This document shows positions 5,993 to 7,581 of a DNA stretch of 7,581 nt, piece by piece. This DNA is from Burkholderiaceae bacterium. Lineage in GTDB: Bacteria > Pseudomonadota > Gammaproteobacteria > Burkholderiales > Burkholderiaceae_C. The number at the start of each line of letters is the position of its first letter. Within the stretch, counting starts at the first letter, position 1. The stretch covers positions 1 through 7,581 of the forward strand of contig JAGOBT010000140.1 of assembly GCA_017999135.1 (NCBI GenBank), in the 5' to 3' direction. The position numbers were made by a program, and so were the translations under genes. Below the pieces are notes generated by a model. The model was not told the origin of the DNA. It ran no database searches and worked only from the letters and a program-made list of their open reading frames with translations.

Positions 5993-7581
5993 ATGCCCGA
6001 CAGCACCGCCCCGTCGTTCTTCGTCAGCTACAGCCACCACGACGCCGACTGGCGCGCCGCGCTGTTCGACCGCTGCATCGCCACCACCTCGGGCGACTGT
6101 CTGGTGTGGAGCGACGCGCAACTGCGTGCCGGCGACGCCTGGTGCCCGCAGATCGAGGCCCAGCTGGCCGCCTGCAGCGTGGCGGTGCTGCTGGTCAGCC
6201 CGAACTTCCTGGCGTCGACCTTCATCGCCGAGCGTGAACTGCCGCTGGTCCTGGCACGCGCTGCCGCCGGCACGCTGCGCATCGTGTGGATCCCGATCGC
6301 GCTGGACCGCGACACGCTGGTGCAGCAGCGCCCCGCGCTGGCCGACATCCAGGGTGGCCTGGGCTTCCACCTGGCGCTGCCGGCGCGGCCGCAAGACAGC
6401 ACGCCCGCCGCGCTGGAGGCGGTGCGCCAGCACATCGGCCAGCAGATGCAGGCCGCGGTGGACCCGCTGGGTGCCGACCTGGCCCAGCGCCTGGCGCAGC
6501 GCTACACCGTGCAGCGCAAGCTGGGCGAAGGCAACCGCGCGGCGGTCTACCGCGCCTACGACCCGCAGCTCAAGCGCCAGGTGGCGATCAAGGCGCTGAA
6601 GGACCTGCGCCAGCGCGAGGCCTTCCAGGGCGACGTGGAAGACGCGCTGCGCACGTCCGAAGAGCCCAACCTCGTCAACATCTACGACGCCGCCTACGGC
6701 AGCAATGCGGCCTATTGCGTGGTGCAGCACATCCAGGGCCAGTCACTGCGGGCGCACCTCACGGCCTGGGGCCAGCCGGGTGGCCAGACGCCCGATGCCG
6801 ACACGCTGCGCCGCATCTTCGTCAAGCTGCTGCGCGCCATCGAGCGGGCCCATGCGCTGGGCCTGCGCTACGGCAACCTGAAGCCGTCGAACATCGTGCT
6901 CGACGAGCGCTTCGAGCCCTTCATCCTGCCGGTGGGGCGGCGCGCCGCCAGCGGGCGGGCGCGCCAGGGCCTGCTGGCCATGGCACAGCGGCTGGCGGCT
7001 GGCGGCACGCTGAACGCCCATGACACCGAAGACCTGGCCTATGCCGTGCCCGAGCAGGCGGCGGCCGTGGAGCAGACCACCGACGCCTGCCTGGCCGACC
7101 AGTACACCTTGGGCCTGCTGGCCCACGAGATGGCCACCGGCTGCCTGCCGCTGCGCGTGGCCGGCCCGCAGCACCTGCTGGACCAGGGCGACGCGGCCAT
7201 GGCGCCGCTGCCGCCGGTGGCGCAGCAGCGCCCGCTGTTCCCCGAGCGGCTGCAGGCCATGATCACCCGCATGACGGTGCTGGACCCGGCCGAGCGCTAT
7301 GCCGACCTGGCCGAAGTGCTGGCCGAGCCCGACCTGCATGACGACTACAGCCTGGTGCTGGCACGCGACAGCTACCGCCGCTGCACCCGCACCGACGGCT
7401 TCGACACCGGCTTCTTCGCCGATTTCTACGACCTGCTGCAGGCCCATGTGCCGGCCACCCGGGCCCATCTGGCCGCCATCGACGGGCCGGCGCGCTGGCA
7501 GCGCCAGCACCACATGCTCAAGCAGGCGGTGCTGCTGCTGTTCGCCTTTGCCCAGCGCAAGAACGACCGCAGCGAGCCCAA
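5993..7581 (+). CDS. TIR domain - pseudokinase - (globin-like) fusion protein, 3' end outside window
   Basis: Open to the window end (529 complete codons). The ATG at 5993 has AGGAG at 5982-5986. Residues 8-128 form a TIR domain: FFVSYSHHDADW, LRAGDAW (box 2-like), then VAVLLVSPNFLAS and FIAERELP; E82 is the likely NADase Glu. Residues 171-446 form an Hanks-type kinase fold: LGEGNRAAVY loop (177-186), VAIK with K200, AHALG (286-290), LKPSN (296-300), VPEQ (352-355), DQYTLG (369-374) and R435. Catalysis should be lost: HRD is YGN (293-295), DFG is PVG (313-315). K200 and N300 remain, so nucleotide binding is possible. From about 450 a helical segment (SYRRC, FFADFYDLL, RQHHMLKQAVLLL) resembles helices A, B and E of globin-like proteins; the haem-His region would lie beyond the end. 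No signal peptide or membrane segment. Probable cytoplasmic signalling or immune protein. Confidence 0.85.
   Translation, partial: MPDSTAPSFFVSYSHHDADWRAALFDRCIATTSGDCLVWSDAQLRAGDAWCPQIEAQLAACSVAVLLVSPNFLASTFIAERELPLVLARAAAGTLRIVWIPIALDRDTLVQQRPALADIQGGLGFHLALPARPQDSTPAALEAVRQHIGQQMQAAVDPLGADLAQRLAQRYTVQRKLGEGNRAAVYRAYDPQLKRQVAIKALKDLRQREAFQGDVEDALRTSEEPNLVNIYDAAYGSNAAYCVVQHIQGQSLRAHLTAWGQPGGQTPDADTLRRIFVKLLRAIERAHALGLRYGNLKPSNIVLDERFEPFILPVGRRAASGRARQGLLAMAQRLAAGGTLNAHDTEDLAYAVPEQAAAVEQTTDACLADQYTLGLLAHEMATGCLPLRVAGPQHLLDQGDAAMAPLPPVAQQRPLFPERLQAMITRMTVLDPAERYADLAEVLAEPDLHDDYSLVLARDSYRRCTRTDGFDTGFFADFYDLLQAHVPATRAHLAAIDGPARWQRQHHMLKQAVLLLFAFAQRKNDRSEP

Noticed and set aside
5876..7513. Other frames over the TIR gene (5922-6599 and 6286-7023 plus, 5876-6730 and 6743-7513 minus)
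   Set aside because: None has a domain signature, and the frame starting at 5993 runs open through all of them with TIR and kinase motifs and a good ribosome binding site.
1..7581. CRISPR array, tRNA/rRNA, insertion sequence, transposase or phage attachment site
   Set aside because: No direct-repeat/spacer pattern, cloverleaf, transposase motif or terminal inverted repeats was seen on reading both strands by eye.

Overview
The window is very GC-rich chromosomal DNA with strong third-position G/C bias and short intergenic gaps. Together with the CorA N-terminus (MLINCVAY) and a GC-rich terminator-like repeat, this points to a betaproteobacterium of the Burkholderiales (Rubrivivax/Leptothrix/Ideonella-like). 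The organism call is an inference from composition and protein style, not from a marker gene.

Left part (1-3718, + strand): the 3' end of a nitroreductase-family gene, then four closely spaced genes that look like one operon. They encode a nitronate monooxygenase/2-nitropropane dioxygenase-family flavoprotein, an SDR of the retinol-dehydrogenase type, an SDR of the RhlG/FabG type and a histidine-phosphatase. Gaps inside the cluster are 14, 36 and 10 nt. It looks like a redox cassette for catabolism of an unknown, perhaps CoA-bound, substrate. The flavoprotein has Phe where the family normally has its catalytic His, so nitronate oxidation is doubtful.

Middle part (3719-5882, - strand): a GC-rich terminator-like repeat between convergent genes, then a periplasmic ferric-iron binding protein with a signal peptide and the His/Tyr ligand set of FutA-type proteins, then the Mg2+ channel CorA. 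The promoter of the iron-binding gene carries a near-consensus FNR/Anr-type box centred near -41 and a weaker Fur-like site between it and a good -10. This suggests combined oxygen and iron control.

Right part (5883-7581): a corA-divergent intergenic region with a five-tract G-quadruplex motif, a recognisable sigma70-type promoter and an imperfect palindrome over the -10. It drives a large + strand gene that is still open at the window end (529 complete codons). The gene encodes an N-terminal TIR domain, a Ser/Thr kinase-like domain with destroyed catalytic motifs (HRD to YGN, DFG to PVG), and the start of what looks like a globin-like helical domain. This TIR-pseudokinase-(globin-like) fusion is the most unusual item. 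A plausible reading is a signalling or immune protein in which a pseudokinase, and possibly a gas/redox-sensing domain, controls a TIR effector. No tRNA, rRNA, CRISPR array, insertion sequence or attachment site was seen.
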